From assembly GCA_043789035.1 (NCBI GenBank), contig JAYWIG010000268.1:1-9056 (forward strand): a DNA stretch of 9,056 bases, written 5' to 3'. The position numbers were made by a program, and so were the translations under genes. The notes below the pieces were generated by a model. It was not told where the DNA came from and made no database searches. It saw nothing but the letters and a program-made list of their open reading frames with translations. Shown piece after piece: positions 1 to 5,675 of the stretch; positions within the stretch are counted from its first letter, which is position 1; every line of letters starts with the position of its first letter. Source of the stretch: JAYWIG01 sp043789035. GTDB taxonomy: Bacteria; Pseudomonadota; Gammaproteobacteria; Burkholderiales; Burkholderiaceae_E.

Positions 1-831
1 TTAGCATTTAAGTTTGGTGCTGTGCCGTTCCATATGTGGGTACCTGACGTATACCAAGGAACTCCGACGGCTGTTACGTTGATGATTTCGGGAGCACCAA
101 AGCTTGCTGCTTTCGCAATCACTTTCCGCATTCTTGCTGAAGGTTTGATCGGTGTGGCAGTTGATTGGCAGCAGATGCTGATGGTGCTCGCAGTGGCGTC
201 GCTCGTCATTGGTAACTTGGTCGCGATTTCGCAAACGAACTTAAAACGTATGCTTGCCTACTCAACTATCGCGCAGGTTGGCTTTGTATTGCTCGGTATG
301 GTTGGCGGTGTGAATAGTAATGGCGGAACCGCGAACGCTGCCACTGCTTACGGTGCCAGCATGTACTACATCATCGCTTACGTGCTAACAACCTTAGGCA
401 CCTTTGGTGTTATTCAAGTGTTAGCGCGTTACGGTTTCGAAGCCGAAGAAATTAATGACTTAAAGGGCCTCTCGAAACGTAGCCCGTGGATCGCCATGGT
501 TATGCTGGTATTGATGATCTCCTTGATGGGAATTCCGCCCACAGCCGGGTTTTTTGCAAAACTCAGCGTCATTACCGCAGTTGCCAAAGCGGGCTATGTT
601 TGGTTAGCTGTACTCGCGGTAATGATGTCGTTAGTGGGTGCGTTCTATTACCTTCGTGTCATTAAAACCATGTTTGCAGACGAGCCCGTCGATATGGCTC
701 CAATCAAACCTAGCGCTGACGTTGCCATGACATTGGCGTTCAACGGTGCGATGGTACTTATTGTTGGTTTGGCGGCAAGCCCATTGATCACCGCTTGCAC
801 CAAAGCAGTAAAGCAAGCGTTAGCAACTTAA
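1..831 (+). CDS. nuoN: NADH-quinone oxidoreductase subunit N (partial, 5' end outside window)
   Basis: This is the C-terminal 276 residues of the antiporter-like membrane subunit NuoN of respiratory complex I, which helps couple NADH oxidation to proton pumping in the cytoplasmic membrane. The frame is open from base 1, so the start lies upstream; the family is about 480-500 residues, so roughly 200 are missing. Family motifs are clear: FKFGAVPFHMWVPDVYQGTP at the left edge, LKRMLAYSTIAQVGF near visible residue 82, and GIPPTAGFFAKL near visible residue 187. The lysines in these three motifs correspond to the conserved channel lysines of the family. The rest is a series of hydrophobic helices. 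The gene ends 19 bp before the NUDIX gene on the same strand, as expected for the last gene of a nuo operon. No frameshift or decay is seen. Confidence 0.96.
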   Translation, partial: LAFKFGAVPFHMWVPDVYQGTPTAVTLMISGAPKLAAFAITFRILAEGLIGVAVDWQQMLMVLAVASLVIGNLVAISQTNLKRMLAYSTIAQVGFVLLGMVGGVNSNGGTANAATAYGASMYYIIAYVLTTLGTFGVIQVLARYGFEAEEINDLKGLSKRSPWIAMVMLVLMISLMGIPPTAGFFAKLSVITAVAKAGYVWLAVLAVMMSLVGAFYYLRVIKTMFADEPVDMAPIKPSADVAMTLAFNGAMVLIVGLAASPLITACTKAVKQALAT

Positions 832-850
832 GCGCTGTTCGTAGCTCGGC

Positions 851-1432
851 ATGTCGAAGGATAAATTTTATGAAGCACTCGCCGAGCAACAGGTAAGCTC
901 GGAAGTTGCCTATTCGGGCGATTTCTTGACCCTGCGCAAAGACATTGCGCGTTTGCCAGATGGCACATTGCATTCCCGGGAGTATGTTTCTCACCCTGGT
1001 GCCGCAGCTATCGCTGGCCTTTTCGACGACGAGCGAGTACTGATTGTTCGACAATTTCGCTACCCGATGGGTGTGGTTTACGTAGAGATACCGGCTGGCA
1101 AAGTCGATGCCGGAGAAACCTCCCTGCAAACCGCCAAACGCGAGCTAACCGAAGAGACCGGCTACTCGGCCTCCAAATGGGCCTACATGACGAGTATTCA
1201 TCCAGCGATAGGCTTTGCCTCAGAAGAGATCAAAATCTACCTAGCGCGAGACTTAAGCGGAGGTATAGCTCGGCCGGATGACGGTGAATTGTTGTTAGTC
1301 GATGCGGTTAAGCTAGGCTGGTTGATGGACGAAATCAAAGCCCATCGCATCGTCGACGTGAAAACTCAGATCGCAATCCACTGGCTAGACGGCTTTGTGT
1401 CTGGACGAACGGCTTGGCCTGAGAATTTCTAG
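851..1432 (+). CDS. NUDIX hydrolase, ADP-ribose pyrophosphatase type
   Basis: This 193-residue protein has a complete Nudix box from G83 to Y105: G-x5-E at 83-89, then REL at 97-99 and EETGY at 101-105. The glutamates of the REUxEE core bind the catalytic metal. The N-terminal layout (SREYVSHPGAAAI, then VLIVRQFRYP, then EIPAGKVDAGE) is that of the ADP-ribose pyrophosphatase branch, which splits ADP-ribose into AMP and ribose 5-phosphate. The exact substrate cannot be read from sequence. It starts 19 bp after nuoN with no good Shine-Dalgarno, so cotranscription and translational coupling are likely. A NUDIX gene after nuoN is, from memory, a common betaproteobacterial arrangement, though often with a small DUF2818 gene between; none is present here. 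Confidence 0.9.
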   Translation: MSKDKFYEALAEQQVSSEVAYSGDFLTLRKDIARLPDGTLHSREYVSHPGAAAIAGLFDDERVLIVRQFRYPMGVVYVEIPAGKVDAGETSLQTAKRELTEETGYSASKWAYMTSIHPAIGFASEEIKIYLARDLSGGIARPDDGELLLVDAVKLGWLMDEIKAHRIVDVKTQIAIHWLDGFVSGRTAWPENF

Positions 1433-1434
1433 AC

Positions 1435-1463
1435 AAGACGCGTTTTAAAACCTCTTGTATAAT
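1435..1463 (+). promoter_or_regulatory. Candidate promoter of the tRNA-Ser locus
   Basis: A perfect TATAAT (1458-1463) lies just after the NUDIX stop and 41 bp before the truncated tRNA copy. A possible -35 at 1435-1440 (AAGACG) is poor. The bases after the -10 (CGGCGACTGGG) are GC-rich, like the discriminator of stable-RNA promoters under stringent control. If real, it transcribes the partial tRNA copy, the repeat array and the intact tRNA together. Confidence 0.5.
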
Positions 1464-1503
1464 CGGCGACTGGGTCCGGATAGTTACCGAGCAAATCCAG
1501 CAT

Positions 1504-1526
1504 AGAAGCTTGGAAGAGCGGTTGAA
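1504..1526 (+). pseudogene. Truncated copy of the tRNA-Ser 5' end
   Basis: Bases 1504-1526 align without gaps to 1828-1850, the first 23 bases of the intact tRNA-Ser, with 21 of 23 identical (differences at 1504 and 1514). The match covers the 5' acceptor strand and most of the D arm, then stops abruptly. No anticodon arm, variable arm or T arm follows. It sits about 40 bp after a TATAAT box, where a functional tRNA would be expected, so it may mark the original tRNA position. It is a fragment, not a gene. Confidence 0.7.
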
Positions 1527-1556
1527 AACAAATTGACGCAAAGCGGCAATTTGTTT
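1526..1556 (+). other. Strong hairpin at the head of the 59-bp repeat array
   Basis: AAACAAATTG (1526-1535) is a perfect 10-bp inverted partner of CAATTTGTTT (1547-1556). Inside the loop, CGC (1537-1539) pairs with GCG (1543-1545) around an AAA loop, giving one long stem with a single A/G mismatch. It follows immediately on the truncated tRNA copy. There is no terminal U run, so it is not a standard terminator. Confidence 0.7.
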
Positions 1557-1559
1557 CGG

Positions 1560-1782
1560 CGAAAGGTAACAATTTCCCGAAGGGTTTGTTAGCTGAAGCC
1601 AAAACTTTAAGGCTGCGTCGAAAGGTAACAATTACCCGAAGGGTTTGTAAGCTGAAGCCAAAACTTTAAGGCTGCGGCGAAAGCTAACAATTACCCGAAG
1701 GGTTTGTTAGCTGAAGCCAAAGCTTTAAGGCTGCGTCGAAAGGTAACAATTACCCGAAGGGTTTGTTAGCTGAAGCCAAAGC
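1560..1782 (+). repeat. Tandem array of four 59-bp repeats
   Basis: Units begin at 1560, 1619, 1678 and 1737, an exact 59-bp period. Three are full and the fourth is cut at about 1782 (46 bp). Units differ at only a few positions. Each holds an inverted repeat: in unit 3, AGCTAACAA and TTGTTAGCT flank an inner ACCC-GAA-GGGT hairpin. The rest of the unit can form a second small stem, AGCC with GGCT. The period is not a multiple of three and no conserved reading frame was recognised, so a structural RNA or DNA role is likelier than coding. The array lies between a truncated and an intact tRNA-Ser copy. Confidence 0.93.
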
Positions 1783-1827
1783 ACTGACAGTGGATTTGTT
1801 TGGGTTTTGTTAGAAGATATTTAATTT

Positions 1828-1917
1828 GGAAGCTTGGCAGAGCGGTTGAATGCAGCAGTCTTGAAAACTGCCGAGGATGCGAGTCCTCCGTGAGTTCGAA
1901 TCTCACAGCTTCCGCCA
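1828..1917 (+). tRNA. tRNA-Ser (anticodon UGA)
   Basis: A complete class II tRNA with encoded CCA. The acceptor strands GGAAGCT (1828-1834) and AGCTTCC (1907-1913) pair, with discriminator G1914 and CCA at 1915-1917. The anticodon stem GCAGT/ACTGC encloses the loop CTTGAAA, giving anticodon TGA, which reads UCA and related serine codons. The long variable arm GAGGA-TGCGAG-TCCTC is diagnostic of serine tRNA, and the T arm GTGAG-TTCGAAT-CTCAC is intact. A tyrosine integrase gene starts 217 bp downstream, so its 3' half is a probable island attachment site. Confidence 0.97.
1891..1917 (+). other. Probable island attachment site within the tRNA-Ser 3' end
   Basis: P4-type integrases usually recombine at the 3' part of a tRNA gene and restore it with an element-borne copy. 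The T arm and 3' acceptor strand here lie beside such an integrase gene. No second copy of this stretch was found in the window, so the other boundary would lie beyond 9056. This is inference from position only. Confidence 0.35.
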
Positions 1918-1924
1918 AAAGAAG

Positions 1925-1960
1925 AAAAAACCCGTTTATTTCACGATAAACGGGTTTTTT
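1925..1960 (+). terminator. Rho-independent terminator after tRNA-Ser
   Basis: CCCGTTTAT (1931-1939) pairs perfectly with ATAAACGGG (1946-1954) around a six-base loop. It is flanked by A6 before and T6 after, so the helix can extend to 15 bp and is followed by more T-rich sequence. It begins 8 bp after the tRNA CCA. The A and T flanks make it potentially active in both directions. Confidence 0.95.
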
Positions 1961-2083
1961 GTTTTGTCTCAGACGGTCTCTGATTGTCCAAAAAAATCAT
2001 CTAAATCAAATACTTAGGTCAGAATGCGACTTTGGCGTGTCTCTGTTTGTTTCCTTGGGTTTCAATCAATCTCAACTGCCTCG

Positions 2084-2119
2084 GGGGGAACACCTGAGGG
2101 AACGCATGAGGGAACACCT
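2084..2119 (+). repeat. Three 12-bp direct repeats upstream of the integrase gene
   Basis: Units at 2084-2095, 2096-2107 and 2108-2119 run head to tail: GGGGGAACACCT, GAGGGAACGCAT, GAGGGAACACCT. The core GGGAACRCMT is shared. They end 14 bp before the integrase start codon and lie between the tRNA and the gene. This is where arm-type binding sites of the integrase N-terminal domain, or operators for its repression, would be expected. The role is inferred. Confidence 0.8.
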
Positions 2120-2133
2120 TCGGAAATCACAAC

Positions 2134-3354
2134 ATGACAAAATTAAACTCTTTATTCGTCGCGAACGTAAAAACTCCGGGGCGTTACTACGATGGTAATG
2201 GTCTTTATCTTTTAGTTCAAAAAAACACTGTGAGTGGGATCAGAAAAAGCTGGGTACTCCGGTTTGCTAGCCCAATAACCCGAAAGCGGCGAGACCTTGG
2301 ATTAGGTGGTATGACAAGTGTCGGATTGGCCGAAGTGCGCAAGAAAGCGGTGCAGATTAGGTCAGAAATTCAATCTGGTGCTGATCCCTTGGGCAAAAGC
2401 ACCCACCATCGAATTCTTATTAGGTGCGATCAGGACACCAGTCCTGAGGCAAGCTTTGAAGTCCTAGCAAGAAACTTTCATTCGACACATTCCCTGACAC
2501 TGAAAAATGAAAAATACCGACAGCAATGGATTAATAACTTGGAACGGTATTTATTTAGAGATCTAGGCGACACATCAATCGAGCAAATAAAAGCGAGTCA
2601 CTTGGCGACATTACTACAACCGCTTGCAATTCGAATTCCAGACACGACGCGAAAGATAATCGGTCAACTTGATCTAATCTTTAGAGACTGTCTCGCGAGG
2701 GACTTGATCGCAAAAAATGAGATAGACAAACTTAAATTGATTATCAAGTACGAACGAAAACCTCGCAAACATTTTTTAGCCCTGAACTGGCAAGAGGCTC
2801 CAGCACTTTATAAGTTGGTTCAGAGTACGAGCGATTTGCTGGAAACAACGAGAAACGCATTTTGTTTCGGCATGCTGACCGCCGGTCGAACATCTGAAGT
2901 TATGTACTTAAAATGGGCTGAAATAAATCTTGATGAATCGGTTTGGAAAGTTCCTGCCGAACGGATGAAGGCCGGTCTAGCTCACCAAGTGCATCTTTGT
3001 AAAGCTGCCCGTGCGCTTCTTGTCAAACAGTCTTTACAAAATCAGAAAAATGAGGACAGTGATTTTGTGTTTCCATCTAACCGAAGCAGAAATGGATGTC
3101 TGTCAGATAACGCTTTTACGGCCGTAATTTCGAGCATCGGTTTTGATAAAAAGACAACTTACCATGGCTTATGTCGAGCGACATTTTCGACGTGGGCGAG
3201 GGAAAATAATATAGCTGAACCTGCGGTTATCGAGGCATGTTTGGCTCATTCAAATGGTAACAAAGTAGAGCGGGCATATGACCGTAGCAAGCACTTGTCG
3301 GCAAGAGAGAATCTATTAGAAGCATGGGCGAAATTTTTAGAGGGTACTTCATAG
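2134..3354 (+). CDS. Tyrosine-recombinase integrase, P4/DUF4102 type
   Basis: This 406-residue protein would catalyse site-specific integration and excision of the island at the adjacent tRNA-Ser. The N-terminal arm-binding domain (about 1-90) has the family pattern: YYDGNGLYLLV at 18-28, SWVLRF near 39-44, and RRDLGLGG near 52-59. A core-binding segment (about 105-205) and the catalytic domain follow. Catalytic residues read as R252 (AGRTSEV), K279 (MKAG), H344 with R348 (HGLCRATFSTWA), H372 (LAHS) and nucleophile Y382 (AYDRS). H and R are three residues apart, not the usual two; I recall similar HGxAR variants, so this need not mean inactivation. Length is normal. The ATG at 2134 has only a weak ribosome site. 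Earlier in-frame starts were not found. Confidence 0.95.
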   Translation: MTKLNSLFVANVKTPGRYYDGNGLYLLVQKNTVSGIRKSWVLRFASPITRKRRDLGLGGMTSVGLAEVRKKAVQIRSEIQSGADPLGKSTHHRILIRCDQDTSPEASFEVLARNFHSTHSLTLKNEKYRQQWINNLERYLFRDLGDTSIEQIKASHLATLLQPLAIRIPDTTRKIIGQLDLIFRDCLARDLIAKNEIDKLKLIIKYERKPRKHFLALNWQEAPALYKLVQSTSDLLETTRNAFCFGMLTAGRTSEVMYLKWAEINLDESVWKVPAERMKAGLAHQVHLCKAARALLVKQSLQNQKNEDSDFVFPSNRSRNGCLSDNAFTAVISSIGFDKKTTYHGLCRATFSTWARENNIAEPAVIEACLAHSNGNKVERAYDRSKHLSARENLLEAWAKFLEGTS

Positions 3355-3421
3355 TTAGTAGAATTTTTGTATGCCCTTATAGAAAAATTTCAAAGGCTAC
3401 AAATTCACTCAAGTAAGGAAA

Positions 3422-3446
3422 AAAATCGGTGTCAGAGGGCGATTTT
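3422..3446 (+). terminator. Weak terminator-like hairpin after the integrase gene
   Basis: AAAATCG (3422-3428) pairs with CGATTTT (3440-3446) around an 11-base loop, 68 bp after the integrase stop. The stem is short and AT-rich and has only four terminal T residues, so termination would be weak. Confidence 0.35.
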
Positions 3447-3508
3447 CGCTTCGGATCGAGCGTTACTTGATGTCAAACTACGTATGTGTCAAATAGGAGT
3501 TCGATAAA

Positions 3509-3675
3509 ATGTTAATGAATATTAATGAGGTTTGTACTTTGTGAAGATGAGTCGAGCTAGTGTCTATCGGCTAATGGTAAAAGCGAATTTTCCTCTTCCG
3601 ATACGTATTACTGCCAAAATTTGCAGGTGGAAACGTGCGGAGATTGAAAACTGGGTTAATAAAAAAACCAGTTAG
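3509..3675 (+). pseudogene. AlpA-family excisionase/regulator, broken by a frameshift
   Basis: Reading starts at ATG 3509 after a good ribosome site (AGGAG, 3495-3499) with MLMNINEVCTL, the AlpA N-terminus, then hits TGA at 3542. The rest of the family pattern continues in another frame: VKMSRASVYRLM, then FPLPIRI, then CRWKRAEIENWVNKK, ending at TAG 3673-3675. Joining them needs one extra base near 3541, where ACTTTGTGAAG would read ACTTTGGTGAAG. The restored protein would be about 55 residues, typical for AlpA. AlpA proteins are small winged-helix/MerR-like DNA binders that control integrase genes or act in excision. A restart at GTG 3541 or ATG 3547 would lack the first helix. Sequencing error or programmed shifting is possible. 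Confidence 0.75.
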
Positions 3676-3698
3676 TCGGTATTCAAATCCAACGGAAA

Positions 3699-3722
3699 TG
3701 GAACCACATTAATGTGGTTCCA
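3699..3722. repeat. Perfect 24-bp palindrome
   Basis: TGGAACCACATT (3699-3710) is followed directly by its exact reverse complement, AATGTGGTTCCA (3711-3722). It starts 23 bp after the AlpA remnant stop. The half-site recurs in the hairpin at 3863-3883. With no spacer it suits a dimeric DNA-binding protein better than an RNA hairpin. Confidence 0.9.
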
Positions 3723-3744
3723 CCTGACAGATTGCAGACAAAGC

Positions 3745-3783
3745 AACACAAGGCCTCTACAAGTTGGGGGCTTTGTGTTTTTG
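3745..3783 (+). terminator. Terminator-like hairpin after the AlpA remnant
   Basis: AACACAAGGCC (3745-3755) pairs with GGCTTTGTGTT (3769-3779), an 11-bp stem with one G-U pair, around a 13-base loop. The T run covers 3778-3782. It would end plus-strand transcripts of the integrase/AlpA unit. Confidence 0.65.
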
Positions 3784-3862
3784 TAAGGCATGCTTAGAAC
3801 CTCGACAATAAGGCAAGAAACCCTCCCACTTCCGAAAAAGAGGGGGTTAGTCAGGAATCAAA

Positions 3863-3890
3863 AACCACACTTGTGTGGTTCCATTTTTTT
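3863..3890 (+). terminator. Hairpin with T tract, related to the 24-bp palindrome
   Basis: AACCACAC (3863-3870) and GTGTGGTT (3873-3880) pair with a two-base centre, followed by CCA and seven T residues (3884-3890). It resembles a compact terminator. It shares AACCACA and TGTGGTTCCA with the palindrome at 3699-3722, suggesting duplicated sites. Confidence 0.6.
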
Positions 3891-4225
3891 GTAGGTCCTC
3901 ATTAAATAAACCTAGGCTTGCAGGGGAAAGTGATCGAGGCATGATTTGTCCGTCCATATCGGATAGACAGTCGATGAGTGGTTGATTAATACCATTCAAA
4001 GGCAACGGACCTGGTGACTGCAGATCATTCGAAGAGTTATTTTTACTTTTTCGATCAATCTAATCGGCTGGTCTGCCCGGCCGCACATCATTGTTTCACT
4101 TTCTCACAAGGTTGGAAAGAGGCGTAGTTCAAGATCAAAGCACATTACAGTGGTTCATCGTTATACCCTCACTAGGTGAATTAGCTTTAAATCAAGCCCT
4201 ATTGGGGGTGAAGGCTATATTGAAG

Positions 4226-4714
4226 TTAAAAGGTAGGCAGCTTCAGCAATATTGACTTCTTGAGTAACGATGTCTCGTAAGTGTTGAAATCCAAATTATC
4301 ACCTTCAAGTTGATCCTCAATCTTGACATTGGCTAGGATTGGCGTTTGGACTTCAGGTGCAAGGTTCTCTGCCTCAAAACTTACCCGTTGGATCCGCTCT
4401 GCCGATTGAGATTTACTAATGGTGCTCTCTAGGACGAGAAATAAGTATAGGCCTCTCACCATTGGACTAATCCTGTCGAAGCTTTCTGGAAAATCGTCAT
4501 GACTGTTAATCGTAAATCTAACACTATCTGTTGATCGGTAATAAGCAAGAATTTCTGATGGGTTAACTGACATAGGACGCCATTCGTGGGTTGTTAGTAA
4601 AGCTCGAACGACCTCGGCCCACTTTCCCTTGGGAATCTTCTTTAGTTTTTCGAATAGGCGGGACGTAAGCGGCACCCTTACGGTCCAGCGAATATCCTGG
4701 GTATTTGTTGTCAT
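4226..4714 (-). CDS. Small protein with ribbon-helix-helix-like N-terminus, candidate ParR
   Basis: A 162-residue protein encoded 10 bp after the stop of the actin-like ATPase gene, with no clear ribosome site of its own, so translational coupling is likely. The N-terminus fits a ribbon-helix-helix fold: a strand (RWTVRVPL, about 9-16), a helix (SRLFEKLKKIP), a KGKW turn and a second helix (AEVVRALLTTHEW, to about 45). The rest is acidic and has no motif I recognise. ParM-type systems pair the filament ATPase with a ribbon-helix-helix centromere binder encoded just downstream. Size, order and N-terminus match that role. No cluster of direct repeats that could be the centromere was found next to the operon. 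The role is inferred from context; family membership was not confirmed. Confidence 0.6.
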   Translation of the reverse strand: MTTNTQDIRWTVRVPLTSRLFEKLKKIPKGKWAEVVRALLTTHEWRPMSVNPSEILAYYRSTDSVRFTINSHDDFPESFDRISPMVRGLYLFLVLESTISKSQSAERIQRVSFEAENLAPEVQTPILANVKIEDQLEGDNLDFNTYETSLLKKSILLKLPTF

Positions 4715-4724
4715 TGCGGTAGGA

Positions 4725-5675
4725 TTAAATAGAAATCATTCCATTCACAACCGCAAATTGGCTGCGCGATGGAACGACCACTTCAAGATGCGGGTGCATC
4801 GCGCGCAACGTGGGAGACAGTAAATCGGCGCTTGCTCCAGTGATGAAAACTAAATTCAGATCGTCAAAATGTTCGGCTCTAGTTACCAACGATTTCACCA
4901 CGCTTTGCGCCCATGCAAATGTTTCCTTGCTCGTCGGATCGATCGAAATGGCTTTGCCTTTGTGAGTGGTCGTTCTTTTCGAAGTAGCTATGGAATGCAT
5001 AAAACTGTCGGTGAGCTGCTGCCTACCAAATTCATCTGGAACCGCTGCAGAAACGACCCGATCTAAGAGGGCATGGGCACCTAACGAAAGAGTTGCTGAT
5101 CGTGAAGTGATTGGCTTTTTTCCGACCCATATGGACATAATAATTGTCCTGTGACCAATGTCGATTGACATCCAAGTTTCTATCCCTTTTGGTTTTAGAT
5201 GTTTCACTGAATTAGCTGCCGCAAAACCCTGAGGAATCACCTTGACGCGATCAACTCGGCAATTTCGATTTCCAGTATTGAGCAGTCCACAAAATCGATT
5301 GACGATACTTCCTTGATATGTTCGATACAAGGCGTCGGCGATGGAAATCTTCATTAGTTTGACCCTTGTCGCACTCGCCTTATCAATGGCATGAAAAATC
5401 AATGCACGGTATTCAGCAGTTTCGGCAATATTGTTAATTAGGTACGGCGATGCCAAAGCGGAAGAATGTTGTAGCGCGTCCTCCCCAGCCACATAGCTTA
5501 TCCCATCAACTTTTACAATGTCGAGATTTGGTCTCACATCAAATTCCGGTATCTGTACGGCAACGCTGCTGAACTTGTGACTTTTAGCGGATTCTAATGA
5601 TGCAGTGGTACATTCAATTACTTTTGTTGAAGCATAACCAACATCCACCGCTAGTTGTTCAAGTGTTTTGGACAT
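4725..5675 (-). CDS. ParM/StbA-type actin-like ATPase
   Basis: A 316-residue actin-fold protein. Family motifs are visible: phosphate-1 AVDVGYASTKV (9-19), phosphate-2 SIDIGHRTI (170-178) and an adenosine-type motif VFITGASADLL (276-286). IPQGFAAA (148-154) is the usual inter-domain segment. ParM proteins polymerise with ATP and push apart sister plasmids bound by ParR; some integrative elements, such as the SXT/R391 family, also carry such a module. I chose the ATG at 5675 because SKTLEQLAVDVG puts the first motif at the usual distance and an AG-rich stretch precedes it. An upstream in-frame start at 5723 would add 16 basic residues inside the recombinase gene. The chosen start overlaps the recombinase end by 17 bp, so the two genes are coupled. 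The adenosine motif has TGASA rather than the common GGGA. Confidence 0.85.
   Translation of the reverse strand: MSKTLEQLAVDVGYASTKVIECTTASLESAKSHKFSSVAVQIPEFDVRPNLDIVKVDGISYVAGEDALQHSSALASPYLINNIAETAEYRALIFHAIDKASATRVKLMKISIADALYRTYQGSIVNRFCGLLNTGNRNCRVDRVKVIPQGFAAANSVKHLKPKGIETWMSIDIGHRTIIMSIWVGKKPITSRSATLSLGAHALLDRVVSAAVPDEFGRQQLTDSFMHSIATSKRTTTHKGKAISIDPTSKETFAWAQSVVKSLVTRAEHFDDLNLVFITGASADLLSPTLRAMHPHLEVVVPSRSQFAVVNGMISI

Larger units (their letters stand above)
3676..4225. other. Gene-free stretch between convergent units, with palindromes
   Basis: No credible coding frame is seen on either strand. It separates the plus-strand integrase/AlpA unit from the minus-strand recombinase/ParM unit. 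It holds a 24-bp palindrome, two terminator-like hairpins and an imperfect C-rich/G-rich stem around 3820-3847. The part from about 3890 to 4225 shows only short weak dyads. No clear terminator for the minus-strand unit was found. Confidence 0.6.

Noticed and set aside
788..1129. Minus-strand frame of 113 codons over nuoN/NUDIX
   Set aside because: It is antisense to two clearly coding genes, with a composition typical of a shadow frame.
1504..1526. A second functional tRNA-Ser gene
   Set aside because: Similarity stops after the D arm; no anticodon, variable or T arm follows.
1560..1782. CRISPR array
   Set aside because: The 59-bp units are contiguous, with no unique spacers of constant length between short repeats, and no cas gene is present.
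1560..1782. Integron attC sites (also called 59-base elements)
   Set aside because: The length match is a coincidence: no GTTRRRY/RYYYAAC core pair was found, there are no cassette genes between units, and the units are nearly identical to each other.
1891..1917. A second attachment-site copy inside the window
   Set aside because: The tRNA 3' end was compared by eye with the rest of the window. Only short chance matches such as CAGCTTC near 4229 were seen.
1959..2198. Open frame of 79 codons on the plus strand
   Set aside because: It begins right behind the tRNA terminator, overlaps the start of the well-supported integrase in another frame, and has no recognisable protein features.
4629..5154. 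Three plus-strand frames of 62-65 codons over the ParM/ParR-like genes
   Set aside because: They are antisense shadows of the minus-strand genes, which show real protein motifs.
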